From Hydractinia symbiolongicarpus (lineage: Eukaryota; Cnidaria; Hydrozoa; Anthoathecata; Hydractiniidae): 64,000 nucleotides of DNA. The stretch is from NCBI RefSeq assembly GCF_029227915.1, contig NC_079875.1, forward strand, positions 1,736,001 through 1,800,000, read 5' to 3'. Positions 24,906 to 37,406 of this stretch are shown in pieces. The position numbers were made by a program, and so were the translations under genes. The notes under the pieces were generated by a model. It was not told the origin of the DNA, did no database searches, and worked only from the letters and a program-made list of their open reading frames with translations. Numbering within the stretch: the stretch's first letter is position 1; every line of letters starts with the position of its first letter.

Positions 24906-26020
24906 AAATAATTTAAAAAATCGTTCGGAAAATGAGTTTACTCCCTGGGTACTTTCTTTGTATACTTTTGACTATACGGGCCGAGTTCGGGGTTTACGGG
25001 AAATGGCGGGTTTTCGTTTGCCGGCGATTAAACTTCTTTTATTCAGCGTCTCATCAAAAATGAAAACATTTTTAAAAACTACAAGTCTCATGCGTTGTAG
25101 TGGTGAAAAAATAATTTAAAAAATCGTTCTGGAAACGAGGTTACTCCCTGGGTACTTTCTTTGTTTACTTTTGACTATACGGGCCGAGTCCGGGATTTAC
25201 GGGAAATCGCAGGTTTTCGTTTGCCGGCGATTAAACTGCTTTTATTCAACGTCTCATCAAAAATGAAAACATTTTTGAAAACTACAAGTCTCGTGCGTTT
25301 TAGTGGTGAAAAAATAATTTAAAAATTCGTTCGGGAAATGAGTTTACTCCCTGGGTACTTTCTTTGTATACTTTTGACTATACGGGCCAAGCTGGGATTT
25401 GCGGGAAATCGCGGGTTTTCGTTTGCCGGCGATTAAACTTCTTCTATTCAGCGTTTCATCAAAAATGAAAACATTTTTAAAAACTACAAGTCTCATGCGT
25501 TTTAGTGGTGAAAAGATAATTTAAAAAATCGTTTTGGAAATGAGTTTACTCACAGGGTACTTTCTTTGTATACATTCGACTATACGGGCCAAGCCCGGGA
25601 TTTACGGAAAATGGCAGGTTTTCGTTTGCCGGCGATTAAACTGCTTTTATTCAGCGTCTCATCAAAAATGAAAACATTTTTGAAAACTACAAGTCTCATG
25701 CGTTTTAGTGGTGAAAAAATAATTTAAAAAATCGTTCGGGAAATGAGTTTACTCCCTGGGTACTTTCTTTGTATACTTTTGACTATACGGGCCAAGCCGG
25801 GATTTGCGGGAAATAGCGGGTTTTCGTTTGCCGGCGATTAAACTTCTTTTATTCAGCGTTTCATCAAAAATGAAAACATTTTTAAAAACTACAAGTCTCA
25901 TGCGTTTTAGTGGTGAAAAGATAATTTAAAAAATCGTTTTGGAAATGAGTTTACTCACAGGGTACTTTCTTTGTATACATTCGACTATACGGGCCAAGCC
26001 CGGGATTTACGGGAAATCGC
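24906..26020 (+). repeat. 6-monomer higher-order unit, copy 2
   Basis: Same order of variants as copy 1, with scattered differences such as TTCTGG for TTATGG at 25127, GAAATAGCGGG near 25810 and CTTCTATTC near 25441. The match ends inside a monomer near 26020, where this copy continues as GGTTTTGGTTTGCTGGCG. Confidence 0.87.
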
Positions 26021-28140
26021 GGGTTTTGGTTTGCTGGCGATTAAACCACTTTCCTTAAGCGTCTCATCAAAAATGAAAACATTTCTGAAAACTACAAGTC
26101 TCATGCGTTTTATTGGTGAAAAAATAATTTAAAAAATCGTTCGGGAAATGAGTTTACTCACAGGGTACTTTCTTTGTATACATTCGACTATACGGGCCAA
26201 CCCGGGATTTACGGGAAATCGCGGGATTTCGTTTGCCGGCGATTAAACTTCTTTCATTAACCGTCTCATCAAAAATGAAAACATTTTTGAAAACTACAAG
26301 TCTCATGCGTTTTAGTGGTGAAAAAAAATAATTAAAAAATCGTTCGGGAAATGAGTTTACTCCCGGGGTACTTTCTTTGTATACATTCGACTATACGGGC
26401 CAAGCCCGGGATTTACGGGAAATCGCAGGATTTAGTTTGCCGGCGATTAAACCTCTTTCATTAAGCGTCTCATCAAAAATGAAAACATTTTTGAAAACTA
26501 CAAGTCTCATGCGTTTTAGTGGTGAAAAAATAATTTAAAAAATCGTTCATGAAATAAGTTTACTCCCTGGGTACTTTCTTTGTATACTTTGGACTATACG
26601 GGCCGAGTCCGGGATTTACGGAAAATCGCGGATTTTCGTTTGAGGGCGATTAAACTTCTTTTATTCAGCGTCTCATCAAAAATGAAAACATTTTTGAAAA
26701 CTACAAGTCTCATGCGTTGTAGTGGTGAAAAAGTAATTTAAAAAATCGTTCGGAAAATGAGTTTACTCCCTGGGTACTTTCTTTGTATACTTTTGACTAT
26801 ACGGGCCGAGTCCGGGGTTTACGGGAAATCGCAGGTTTTCGTTTGCCGGCGATTAAACTGCTTTTATTCAGCGTCTCATCAAAAATGAAAACATTTTTGA
26901 AAACTACAAGTCTCATGCGTTTTAGTGGTGAAAAAATAATTTAAAAAATCGTTCGGGAAATGGGTTTACTCCCTGGGTACTTTCTTTGTATACTTTTGAC
27001 TATACGGGCCAAGCCGGGATTTGCGGGAAATCGCGGGTTTTCGTTTGCCGGCGATTAAACTTCTTTTATTCAGCGGTTCATCAAAAATGAAAACATTTTT
27101 AAAAACTACAAGTCTCATGCGTTGTAGTGGTGAAAAGATAATTTAAAAAATCGTTTTGGAAATGAGTTTACTCACAGGGTACTTTCTTTGTATACATTCG
27201 ACTATACGGGCCAAGCCCGGGATTTACGGGAAATCGCGGGTTTTGGTTTGCTGGCGATTAAACCACTTTCCTTAAGCGTCTCATCAAAAATGAAAACATT
27301 TCTGAAAACTACAAGTCTCATGCGTTTTATTGGTGAAAAAATAATTTAAAAAATCGTTCGGGAAATGAGTTTACTCACAGGGTACTTTCTTTGTATACAT
27401 TCGACTATACGGGCCAACCCGGGATTTTCGGGAAATCGCGGGATTTCGTTTGCCGGCGATTAAACTTCTTTCATTAACCGTCTCATCAAAAATGAAAACA
27501 TTTTTGAAAACTACAAGTCTCGTGCGTTTTGGTGGTGAAAAAAAATAATTAAAAAATCGTTCGGGAAATGAGTTTACTCCCGGGGTACTTTCTTTGTATA
27601 CATATTGGACTATACGGGCCAAGCCCGGGATTTACGGGAAATCGCAGGATTTCGTTTGCCGGCGATTAAACTGCTTTTATTCAGCGTCTCATCAAAAATG
27701 AAAACATTTTTGAAAACTACAAGTCTCATGCGTTTTAGTGGTGAAAAAATAATTTAAAAAATCGTTCGGGAAATGAGTTTACTCCCTGGGTACTTTCTTT
27801 GTATACTTTTGACTATACGGGCCAAGCCGGGATTTGCGGGAAATCGCGGGTTTTCGTTTGCCGGCGATTAAACTTCTTTTATTCAGCGTTTCATCAAAAA
27901 TGAAAACATTTTTAAAAACTACAAGTCTCATGCGTTTTAGTGGTGAAAAGATAATTTAAAAAATCGTTTTGGAAATGAGTTTACTCACAGGGTACTTTCT
28001 TTGTATACATTCGACTATACGGGCCAAGCCCGGGATTTACGGGAAATCGCGGGTTTTGGTTTGCTGGCGATTAAACCACTTTCCTTAAGCGTCTCATCAA
28101 AAATGAAAACATTTCTGAAAACTACAAGTCTCATGCGTTT
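26021..28140 (+). repeat. Mixed block related to the 14-mer that follows
   Basis: About ten monomers. The GGTTTGCTGG monomer (TTGCTGG at 26031, 27248 and 28061) is followed by a 202-bp CCAACCCGGG monomer. Bases around 26734 and 27371 match 28561 and 29198 at offset 1,827 (nine monomers). The GTTCATGAAATAAG monomer (26545) is the first of four such copies. The monomer near 27596 has GTATACATATTGGAC, two bases longer than usual (205 bp). No gene. Confidence 0.85.
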
Positions 28141-30981
28141 TATTGGTGAAAAAATAATTTAAAAAATCGTTCGGGAAATGAGTTTACTCACAGGGTACTT
28201 TCTTTGTATACATTCGACTATACGGGCCAACCCGGGATTTACGGGAAATCGCGGGATTTCGTTTGCCGGCGATTAAACTTCTTTCATTAACCGTCTCATC
28301 AAAAATGAAAACATTTTTGAAAACTACAAGTCTCATGCGTTTTAGTGGTGAAAAAAAATAATTAAAAAATCGTTCGGGAAATGAGTTTACTCCCGGGGTA
28401 CTTTCTTTGTATACATTCGACTATACGGGCCAAGCCCGGGATTTACGGGAAATCGCAGGATTTAGTTTGCCGGCGATTAAACCTCTTTCATTAAGCGTCT
28501 CATCAAAAATGAAAACATTTTTGAAAACTACAAGTCTCATGCGTTTTAGTGGTGAAAAAATAATTTAAAAAATCGTTCGGAAAATGAGTTTACTCCCTGG
28601 GTACTTTCTTTGTATACTTTTGACTATACGGGCCGAGTCCGGGGTTTACGGGAAATCGCAGGTTTTCGTTTGCCGGCGATTAAACTGCTTTTATTCAGCG
28701 TCTCATCAAAAATGAAAACATTTTTGAAAACTACAAGTCTCATGCGTTTTAGTGGTGAAAAAATAATTTAAAAAATCGTTCGGGAAATGAGTTTACTCCC
28801 TGGGTACTTTCTTTGTATACTTTTGACTATACGGGCCAAGCCGGGATTTGCGGGAAATCGCGGGTTTTCGTTTGCCGGCGATTAAACTTCTTTTATTCAG
28901 CGTTTCATCAAAAATGAAAACATTTTTAAAAACTACAAGTCTCATGCGTTTTAGTGGTGAAAAGATAATTTAAAAAATCGTTTTGGAAATGAGTTTACTC
29001 ACAGGGTACTTTCTTTGTATACATTCGACTATACGGGCCAAGCCCGGGATTTACGGGAAATCGCGGGTTTTGGTTTGCTGGCGATTAAACCACTTTCCTT
29101 AAGCGTCTCATCAAAAATGAAAACATTTCTGAAAACTACAAGTCTCATGCGTTTTATTGGTGAAAAAATAATTTAAAAAATCGTTCGGGAAATGAGTTTA
29201 CTCACAGGGTACTTTCTTTGTATACATTCGACTATACGGGCCAACCCGGGATTTACGGGAAATCGCGGGATTTCGTTTGCCGGCGATTAAACTTCTTTCA
29301 TTAACCGTCTCATCAAAAATGAAAACATTTTTGAAAACTACAAGTCTCATGCGTTTTGGTGGTGAAAAAAAATAATTAAAAAATCGTTCGGGAAATGAGT
29401 TTACTCCCGGGGTACTTTCTTTGTATACATATTGGACTATACGGGCCAAGCCCGGGATTTACGGGAAATCGCAGGATTTAGTTTGCCGGCGATTAAACCT
29501 CTTTCATTAAGCGTCTCATCAAAAATGAAAACATTTTTGAAAACTACAAGTCTCATGCGTTTTAGTGGTGAAAAAATAATTTAAAAAATCGTTCATGAAA
29601 TAAGTTTACTCCCTGGGTACTTTCTTTGTATACTTTGGACTATACGGGCCGAGTCCGGGATTTACGGGAAATCGCGGATTTTCGTTTGAGGGCGATTAAA
29701 CTTCTTTTATTCAGCGTCTCATCAAAAATGAAAACATTTTTGAAAATTACAAGTCTCATGCGTTGTAGTGGTGAACAAATAATTTAAAAAATCGTTCGGA
29801 AAATGAGTTTACTCCCTGGGTACTTTCTTTGTATACTTTGGACGATACGGGCCGAGTCCGGGATTTACGGGAAATCGCAGGTTTTCGTTTGCCGGCGATT
29901 AAACTGCTTTTATTCAGCGTCTCATCAAAAATGAAAACATTTTTGAAAACTACAAGTCTCATGCGTTTTAGTGGTGAAAAAATAATTTAAAAAATCGTTC
30001 GGGAAATGAGTTTACTCCCTGGGTACTTTCTTTGTATACATTCGACTATACGGGCCGAGTCCGGGATTTACGGGAAATCGCGGATTTTCGTTTGAGGGCG
30101 ATTAAACTTCTTTTATTCAGCGTCTCATCAAAAATGAAAACATTTTTGAAAATTACAAGTCTCATGCGTTGTAGTGGTGAACAAATAATTTAAAAAATCG
30201 TTCGGAAAATGAGTTTACTCCCTGGGTACTTTCTTTGTATACTTTTGACGATACGGGCCGAGTCCGGGATTTACGGGAAATCGCAGGTTTTCGTTTGCCG
30301 GCGATTAAACTGCTTTTATTCAGCGTCTCATCAAAAATGAAAACATTTTTGAAAACTACAAGTCTCATGCGTTTTAGTGGTGAAAAAATAATTTAAAAAA
30401 TCGTTCGGGAAATGAGTTTACTCCCTGGGTACTTTCTTTGTATACTTTTGACTATACGGGCCAAGCCGGGATTTGCGGGAAATCGCGGGTTTTCGTTTGC
30501 CGGCGATTAAACTTCTTTTATTCAGCGTTTCATCAAAAATGAAAACATTTTTAAAAACTACAAGTCTCATGCGTTTTAGTGGTGAAAAGATAATTTAAAA
30601 AATCGTTTTGGAAATGAGTTTACTCACAGGGTACTTTCTTTGTATACATTCGACTATACGGGCCAAGCCCGGGATTTACGGGAAATCGCGGGTTTTGGTT
30701 TGCTGGCGATTAAACCACTTTCCTTAAGCGTCTCATCAAAAATGAAAACATTTCTGAAAACTACAAGTCTCATGCGTTTTATTAGTGAAAAAATAATTTA
30801 AAAAATCGTTCGGGAAATGAGTTTACTCACAGGGTACTTTCTTTGTATACATTCGACTATACGGGCCAACCCGGGATTTACTGGAAATCGCGGGATTTCG
30901 TTTGCCGGCGATTAAACTTCTTTCATTAACCGTCTCATCAAAAATGAAAACATTTTTGAAAACTACAAGTCTCATGCGTTT
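28141..30981 (+). repeat. 14-monomer higher-order unit, copy 1 (2,841 bp)
   Basis: Matches 30982-33815 at constant offset 2,841 (14 monomers minus 1 bp). Order of marks: CCAACCCGGG, CTCCCGGGGTAC with GATTTAGTTTGCC, GAGTCCGGGG, ATTTGCGGG, GGTTTGCTGG (29075), the 205-bp CATATTGGAC monomer (29429), GTTCATGAAATAAG (29591), two TTGACGATACGG/GAACAAATAATTT pairs 406 bp apart (29756 and 30162), ATTTGCGGG and a second GGTTTGCTGG (30700). Confidence 0.9.
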
Positions 30982-33815
30982 TATTAGTGAAAAAATAATT
31001 TAAAAAATCGTTCGGGAAATGAGTTTACTCACAGGGTACTTTCTTTGTATACATTCGACTATACGGGCCAACCCGGGATTTACGGGAAATCGCGGGATTT
31101 CGTTTGCCGGCGATTAAACTTCTTTCATTAACCGTCTCATCAAAAATGAAAACATTTTTGAAAACTACAAGTCTCATGCGTTTTAGTGGTGAAAAAAAAT
31201 AATTAAAAAATCGTTCGGGAAATGAGTTTACTCCCGGGGTACTTTCTTTGTATACATTCGACTATACGGGCCAAGCCCGGGATTTACGGGAAATCGCAGG
31301 ATTTAGTTTGCCGGCGATTAAACCTCTTTCATTAAGCGTCTCATCAAAAATGAAAACATTTTTGAAAACTACAAGTCTCATGCGTTTTAGTGGTGAAAAA
31401 ATAATTTAAAAAATCGTTCGGAAAATGAGTTTACTCCCTGGGTACTTTCTTTGTATACTTTTGACTATACGGGCCGAGTCCGGGGTTTACGGGAAATCGC
31501 AGGTTTTCGTTTGCCGGCGATTAAACTGCTTTTATTCAGCGTCTCATCAAAAATGAAAACATTTTTGAAAACTACAAGTCTCATGCGTTTTAGTGGTGAA
31601 AAAATAATTTAAAAAATCGTTCGGGAAATGAGTTTACTCCCTGGGTACTTTCTTTGTATACTTTTGACTATACGGGCCAAGCCGGGATTTGCGGGAAATC
31701 GCGGGTTTTCGTTTGCCGGCGATTAAACTTCTTTTATTCAGCGTTTCATCAAAAATGAAAACATTTTTAAAAACTACAAGTCTCATGCGTTTTAGTGGTG
31801 AAAAGATAATTTAAAAAATCGTTTTGGAAATGAGTTTACTCACAGGGTACTTTCTTTGTATACATTCGACTATACGGGCCAAGCCCGGGATTTACGGGAA
31901 ATCGCGGGTTTTGGTTTGCTGGCGATTAAACCACTTTCCTTAAGCGTCTCATCAAAAATGAAAACATTTCTGAAAACTACAAGTCTCATGCGTTTTATTG
32001 GTGAAAAAATAATTTAAAAAATCGTTCGGGAAATGAGTTTACTCACAGGGTACTTTCTTTGTATACATTCGACTATACGGGCCAACCCGGGATTTACGGG
32101 AAATCGCGGGATTTCGTTTGCCGGCGATTAAACTTCTTTCATTAACCGTCTCATCAAAAATGAAAACATTTTTGAAAACTACAAGTCTCATGCGTTTTGG
32201 TGGTGAAAAAAAATAATTAAAAAATCGTTCGGGAAATGAGTTTACTCCCGGGGTACTTTCTTTGTATACATATTGGACTATACGGGCCAAGCCCGGGATT
32301 TACGGGAAATCGCAGGATTTAGTTTGCCGGCGATTAAACCTCTTTCATTAAGCGTCTCATCAAAAATGAAAACATTTTTGAAAACTACAAGTCTCATGCG
32401 TTTTAGTGGTGAAAAAATAATTTAAAAAATCGTTCATGAAATAAGTTTACTCCCTGGGTACTTTCTTTGTATACTTTGGACTATACGGGCCGAGTCCGGG
32501 ATTTACGGGAAATCGCGGATTTTCGTTTGAGGGCGATTAAACTTCTTTTATTCAGCGTCTCATCAAAAATGAAAACATTTTTGAAAATTACAAGTCTCAT
32601 GCGTTGTAGTGGTGAACAAATAATTTAAAAAATCGTTCGGAAAATGAGTTTACTCCCTGGGTACTTTCTTTGTATACTTTTGACGATACGGGCCGAGTCC
32701 GGGATTTACGGGAAATCGCAGGTTTTCGTTTGCCGGCGATTAAACTGCTTTTATTCAGCGTCTCATCAAAAATGAAAACATTTTTGAAAACTACAAGTCT
32801 CATGCGTTTTAGTGGTGAAAAAATAATTTAAAAAATCGTTCGGGAAATGAGTTTACTCCCTGGGTACTTTCTTTGTATACATTCGACTATACGGGCCGAG
32901 TCCGGGATTTACGGGAAATCGCGGATTTTCGTTTGAGGGCGATTAAACTTCTTTTATTCAGCGTCTCATCAAAAATGAAAACATTTTTGAAAATTACAAG
33001 TCTCATGCGTTGTAGTGGTGAACAAATAATTTAAAAAATCGTTCGGAAAATGAGTTTACTCCCTGGGTACTTTCTTTGTATACTTTTGACGATACGGGCC
33101 GAGTCCGGGATTTACGGGAAATCGCAGGTTTTCGTTTGCCGGCGATTAAACTGCTTTTATTCAGCGTCTCATCAAAAATGAAAACATTTTTGAAAACTAC
33201 AAGTCTCATGCGTTTTAGTGGTGAAAAAATAATTTAAAAAATCGTTCGGGAAATGAGTTTACTCCCTGGGTACTTTCTTTGTATACTTTTGACTATACGG
33301 GCCAAGCCGGGATTTGCGGGAAATCGCGGGTTTTCGTTTGCCGGCGATTAAACTTCTTTTATTCAGCGTTTCATCAAAAATGAAAACATTTTTAAAAACT
33401 ACAAGTCTCATGCGTTTTAGTGGTGAAAAGATAATTTAAAAAATCGTTTTGGAAATGAGTTTACTCACAGGGTACTTTCTTTGTATACATTCGACTATAC
33501 GGGCCAAGCCCGGGATTTACGGGAAATCGCGGGTTTTGGTTTGCTGGCGATTAAACCACTTTCCTTAAGCGTCTCATCAAAAATGAAAACATTTCTGAAA
33601 ACTACAAGTCTCATGCGTTTTATTAGTGAAAAAATAATTTAAAAAATCGTTCGGGAAATGAGTTTACTCACAGGGTACTTTCTTTGTATACATTCGACTA
33701 TACGGGCCAACCCGGGATTTACTGGAAAACGCGGGATTTCGTTTGCCGGCGATTAAACTTCTTTCATTAACCGTCTCATCAAAAATGAAAACATTTTTGA
33801 AAACTACAAGTCTCA
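30982..33815 (+). repeat. 14-monomer higher-order unit, copy 2 (2,841 bp)
   Basis: Virtually identical to copy 1. Noticed differences: TTTTGACGATACGG near 32681 where copy 1 has TTTGGACGATACGG, and GGAAAACGCGGG near 33724 where copy 1 has GGAAATCGCGGG. The near identity indicates a recent duplication. The match ends near 33815, where GCGTTTTAGTGG replaces GCGTTTTATTAG. Confidence 0.9.
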
Positions 33816-36189
33816 TGCGTTTTAGTGGTGAAAAAATAATTTAAAAAATCGTTCATGAAATAAGTTTACTCCCTGGGTACTTTCTTTGTATACTTTGGAC
33901 TATACGGGCCGAGTCCGGGATTTACGGGAAATCGCGGATTTTCGTTTGAGGGCGATTAAACTTCTTTTATTCAGCGTCTTATCAAAAATGAAAACATTTT
34001 TGAAAACTACAAGTCTCATGCGTTGTAGTGGTGAAAAAATAATTTACAAAATCGTTCGGAAAATGAGTTTACTCCCTGGGTAATTTCTTTGTATACTTTT
34101 GACTATACGGGCCGCGTCCGGGGTTTACGGGAAATGGCGGGTTTTCGTTTGCCGGCGATTAAACTTCTTTTATTCAGCGTCTCATCAAAAATGAAAACAC
34201 TTTTAAAAACTACAAGTCTCATGCGTTGTAGTGGTGAAAAAATAATTTAAAAAATCGTTCGGGAAATGAGTTTACTCCCTGGGTACTTTCTTTGTGTACT
34301 TTTGACTATACGGGCCAAGCAGGGAATTGCGGGAAATCGCGGGTTTTCGTTTGCCGGCGATTAAACTTCTTTTATTCAGCGTTTCATCAAAAATGAAAAC
34401 ATTTTTAAAAACTACAAGTCTCATGCGTTTGGTGGTAAAAAAATAATATAAAAAATCGTTCGGGAAATGAGTTTACTCCCTGGGTACTTTCTTTGTATAC
34501 TTTTGACTATACGGGTCGAGACCGGGGTTTACGGGAAATGGCGGGTTTTCGTTTGCCGGCGATTAAACTTCTTTTATTCAGCGTCTCATCAAAAATGAAA
34601 ACATTTTTGAAAACTACAAGTCTCATGCGTTTTAGTGGTGAAAAGATAATTTAAAAAATCGTTTTGGAAATGAGTTTACTCACAGGGTACTTTCTTTGTA
34701 TACATTCGACTATACGGGCCAAGCCCGGGATTTACGGGAAATCGCGGGTTTTCGTTTGCCGGCGATTAAACTTCTTTCATTAACCGTCTCATCAAAAATA
34801 AAAACATTTTTGAAAATTACAAGTCTCATGCGTTTTAGTGGTGAAAAAAAATAATTAAAAAATCGTTCGGGAAATGAGTTTACTCCCGGGGTACTTTCTT
34901 TGTATACATTCGACTATACGGGCCAAGCCCGGGATTTACGGGAAATCGCAGGATTTCGTTTGCCGGCGATTAAACCTCTTTCATTAAGCGTCTCATCAAA
35001 AATGAAAACATTTTTGAAAACTACAAGTCTCATGCGTTTTAGTGGTGAAAAAATAATTTAAAAAATCGTTCGGGAAATGAGTTTACTTCCTGGGTACTTT
35101 CTTTGTATACTTTTGACTATACGGGCCGAGTCCGGGGTTTACGGGAAATGGCGGGTTTTCGTTTGCCGGCGATTTAACTTCTTTTATTCAGCGTCTCATC
35201 AAAAATGAAAACATTTTTAAAAACTATAAGTCCCATGGGTTTTAGTGGTGAAATAATAATTTAAAAAATCGTTCGGGAAATGAGTTTATTCACTGGGTAC
35301 TTTCCTTGTATACTTTTAACTATACGGGCCGAGTCCAGGATTTACGGGAAATCGCAGGTTTTCGTTTGCCGGCGATTAAACTTCTTTTATTCAGCGTCTC
35401 ATCAAAAATGACAACATTTTTAAAAACTACAAGTCTCATGCGTTTTAGTGGTGAAAAAATAATTTAAAAAATCGTTCTGGAAATGAGTTTACTCCCTGGG
35501 TACTTTCTTTGTTTACTTTTGACTATACGGGCCGAGTCCGGGATTTACGGGAAATCGCAGGTTTTCGTTTGCCGGCGATTAAACTGCTTTTATTCAGCGT
35601 CTCATCAAAAATGAAAACATTTTTGAAATCTACAAGTCTCATGCGTTTTAGTGGTGAAAAATAATTTAAAAAATCGTTCGGGAAATGAGTTTACTCCCTG
35701 GGTACTTTCTTTGTATACATTCGACTATACGGGCCAAGCCCGGGATTTACGGGAAATCGCGGGTTTTCGTTTTCCGGCAATTAAACCTCTTTCATTAAGC
35801 GTCTCATCAAAAATGAAAACATTTTTGAAAACTACAAGTCTCATGCGTTTTAGTGGTGAAAAAAAAAATTGAAAAATCGTTCGGGAAATGAGTTTACTCC
35901 CTGGGTACTTTCTTTGTATACATTCGACTATACGGGCCAAACCCCGGATTTACGGGAAAACGCGGGATTTCGTTTGCCGGCGATTAAACTTCTTTTATTC
36001 AGCGTCTCATCAAGAATGAAAACATTTTTAAAAACTACAAGTCTCATGCGTTTTAGTGGTGAAAAAGTAATTTAAAAAATCGTTCGGGAAATGAGTTTAC
36101 TCCCTGGGTACTTTCTTTCTATACTTTTGACTACACGGGCCAAGCCCGGGATTTACGGGAAATCGCGGGTTTTCGTTTGCCGGCGATTA
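33816..36189 (+). repeat. Mixed monomers between the 14-mer and the next 6-mer
   Basis: About twelve monomers. It opens with a fourth GTTCATGAAATAAG monomer (33851), followed by GGGTAATTTC (34078), CAAGCAGGGAATTGCGGG (34316), a chimeric monomer whose 3' half is type C (GCGTTTGGTGGTAAAAAAATA near 34422), and type B monomers with CTCCCGGGGTAC and CATTCGAC. Two adjacent monomers near 35720 and 35923 share CATTCGAC with slightly different cores. No gene is present. Confidence 0.83.
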
Positions 36190-37406
36190 AACTTCTTTTA
36201 ATCAGCGTCTCATCAAAAATAAAAACATTTTAAAAAACTACAAGTCTTATGCGTTTTAGTGGTGAAAAAATAATTTAAAAAATCGTTCTGGAAATGAGTT
36301 TACTCCCTGGGTACATTCTTTGTTTACTTTTGACTATACGGGCCGAGTCCGGGATTTACGGGAAATCGCAGGTTTTCGTTTGCCGGCGATTAAACTGCTT
36401 TTATTCAGCGTCTCATCAAAAATGAAAACATTTTTGAAAACTACAAGTCTCATGCGTTTTAGTGGTGAAAAAATAATTTAAAAAATCGTTCGAAAAATGA
36501 GTTTACTCCCTGGGTACTTTCTTTGTATACTTTTGACTATACGGGCCAAGCCGGGATTTACGGGAAATCGCGGGTTTTCGTTTGCCGGCGATTAAACTTC
36601 TTTTATTCAGCGTTTCATCAAAAATGAAAACATTTTTTAAAAACTACCAGTCTTATGCGATTTAGTGGTGAAAAAATAATTTAAAAAATCGTTCTGGAAA
36701 TGAGTTTACTCACAGGGTACTTTCTTTGTATACATTCGACTATACCGGCCAAGCCCGGGATTTACGGGAAATCGCGGGTTTTCGTTTTCCGGCGATTAAA
36801 CCTCTTTCATTAAGCGTCTCATCAAAAATGAAAACATTTTTGAAAACTACAAGTCTCATGCGTTTTAGTGGTGAAACAAAAATTTAAAAAATCGTTCGGG
36901 AAATGAGTTTACTCCCTGGGTACTTTCTTTGTATACATTCGACTATACGGGCCAAACCCCGGATTTACGGGAAAACGCGGGATTTCGTTTGCCAGCGATT
37001 AAACCTCTTTCATTAAGCGTCTCATTAAAAATGAAAAAATTTTTGAAAACTACAAGTCTCATGCGTTTTAGTGGTGAAAAAATAATTTAAAACATCGTTC
37101 GGGAAATGAGTTTACTCCCTGGGTACTTTCTTTGTATACTTTTGACTATACGGGCCGAGTCCGGGATTTACGGAAAATCGCGGATTTTCGTTTGCCGGCG
37201 ATTAAACTTCTTTTATTCAGCGTCCCATCAAATATGAAAATATTTTTGAAAACTACAAGTCTCATGCGTTTAGTGGTAAAAAAATAATATAAAAAATCGT
37301 TCGGGAAATGAGTTTACTCCCTGGGTACTTACTTTGTATACTTTTGACTATACGGGTCGAGTCCGGGGTTTACGGGAAATGGCGGGTTTTTGTTTGCCGG
37401 CGATTA
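36190..37406 (+). repeat. 6-monomer higher-order unit, copy 1 (1,217 bp)
   Basis: Matches the following block at offset 1,217. Marks: TTTTAATCAGCG (36196) with CATTTTAAAAAACTAC, TTTGTTTACTTTTG, CTACCAGTCTTATGCGATTTAG, a TATACCGGCC monomer (near 36743), GGGCCAAACCCCGG (36950) and a type C monomer (CCCATCAAATATG near 37226). Confidence 0.86.
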
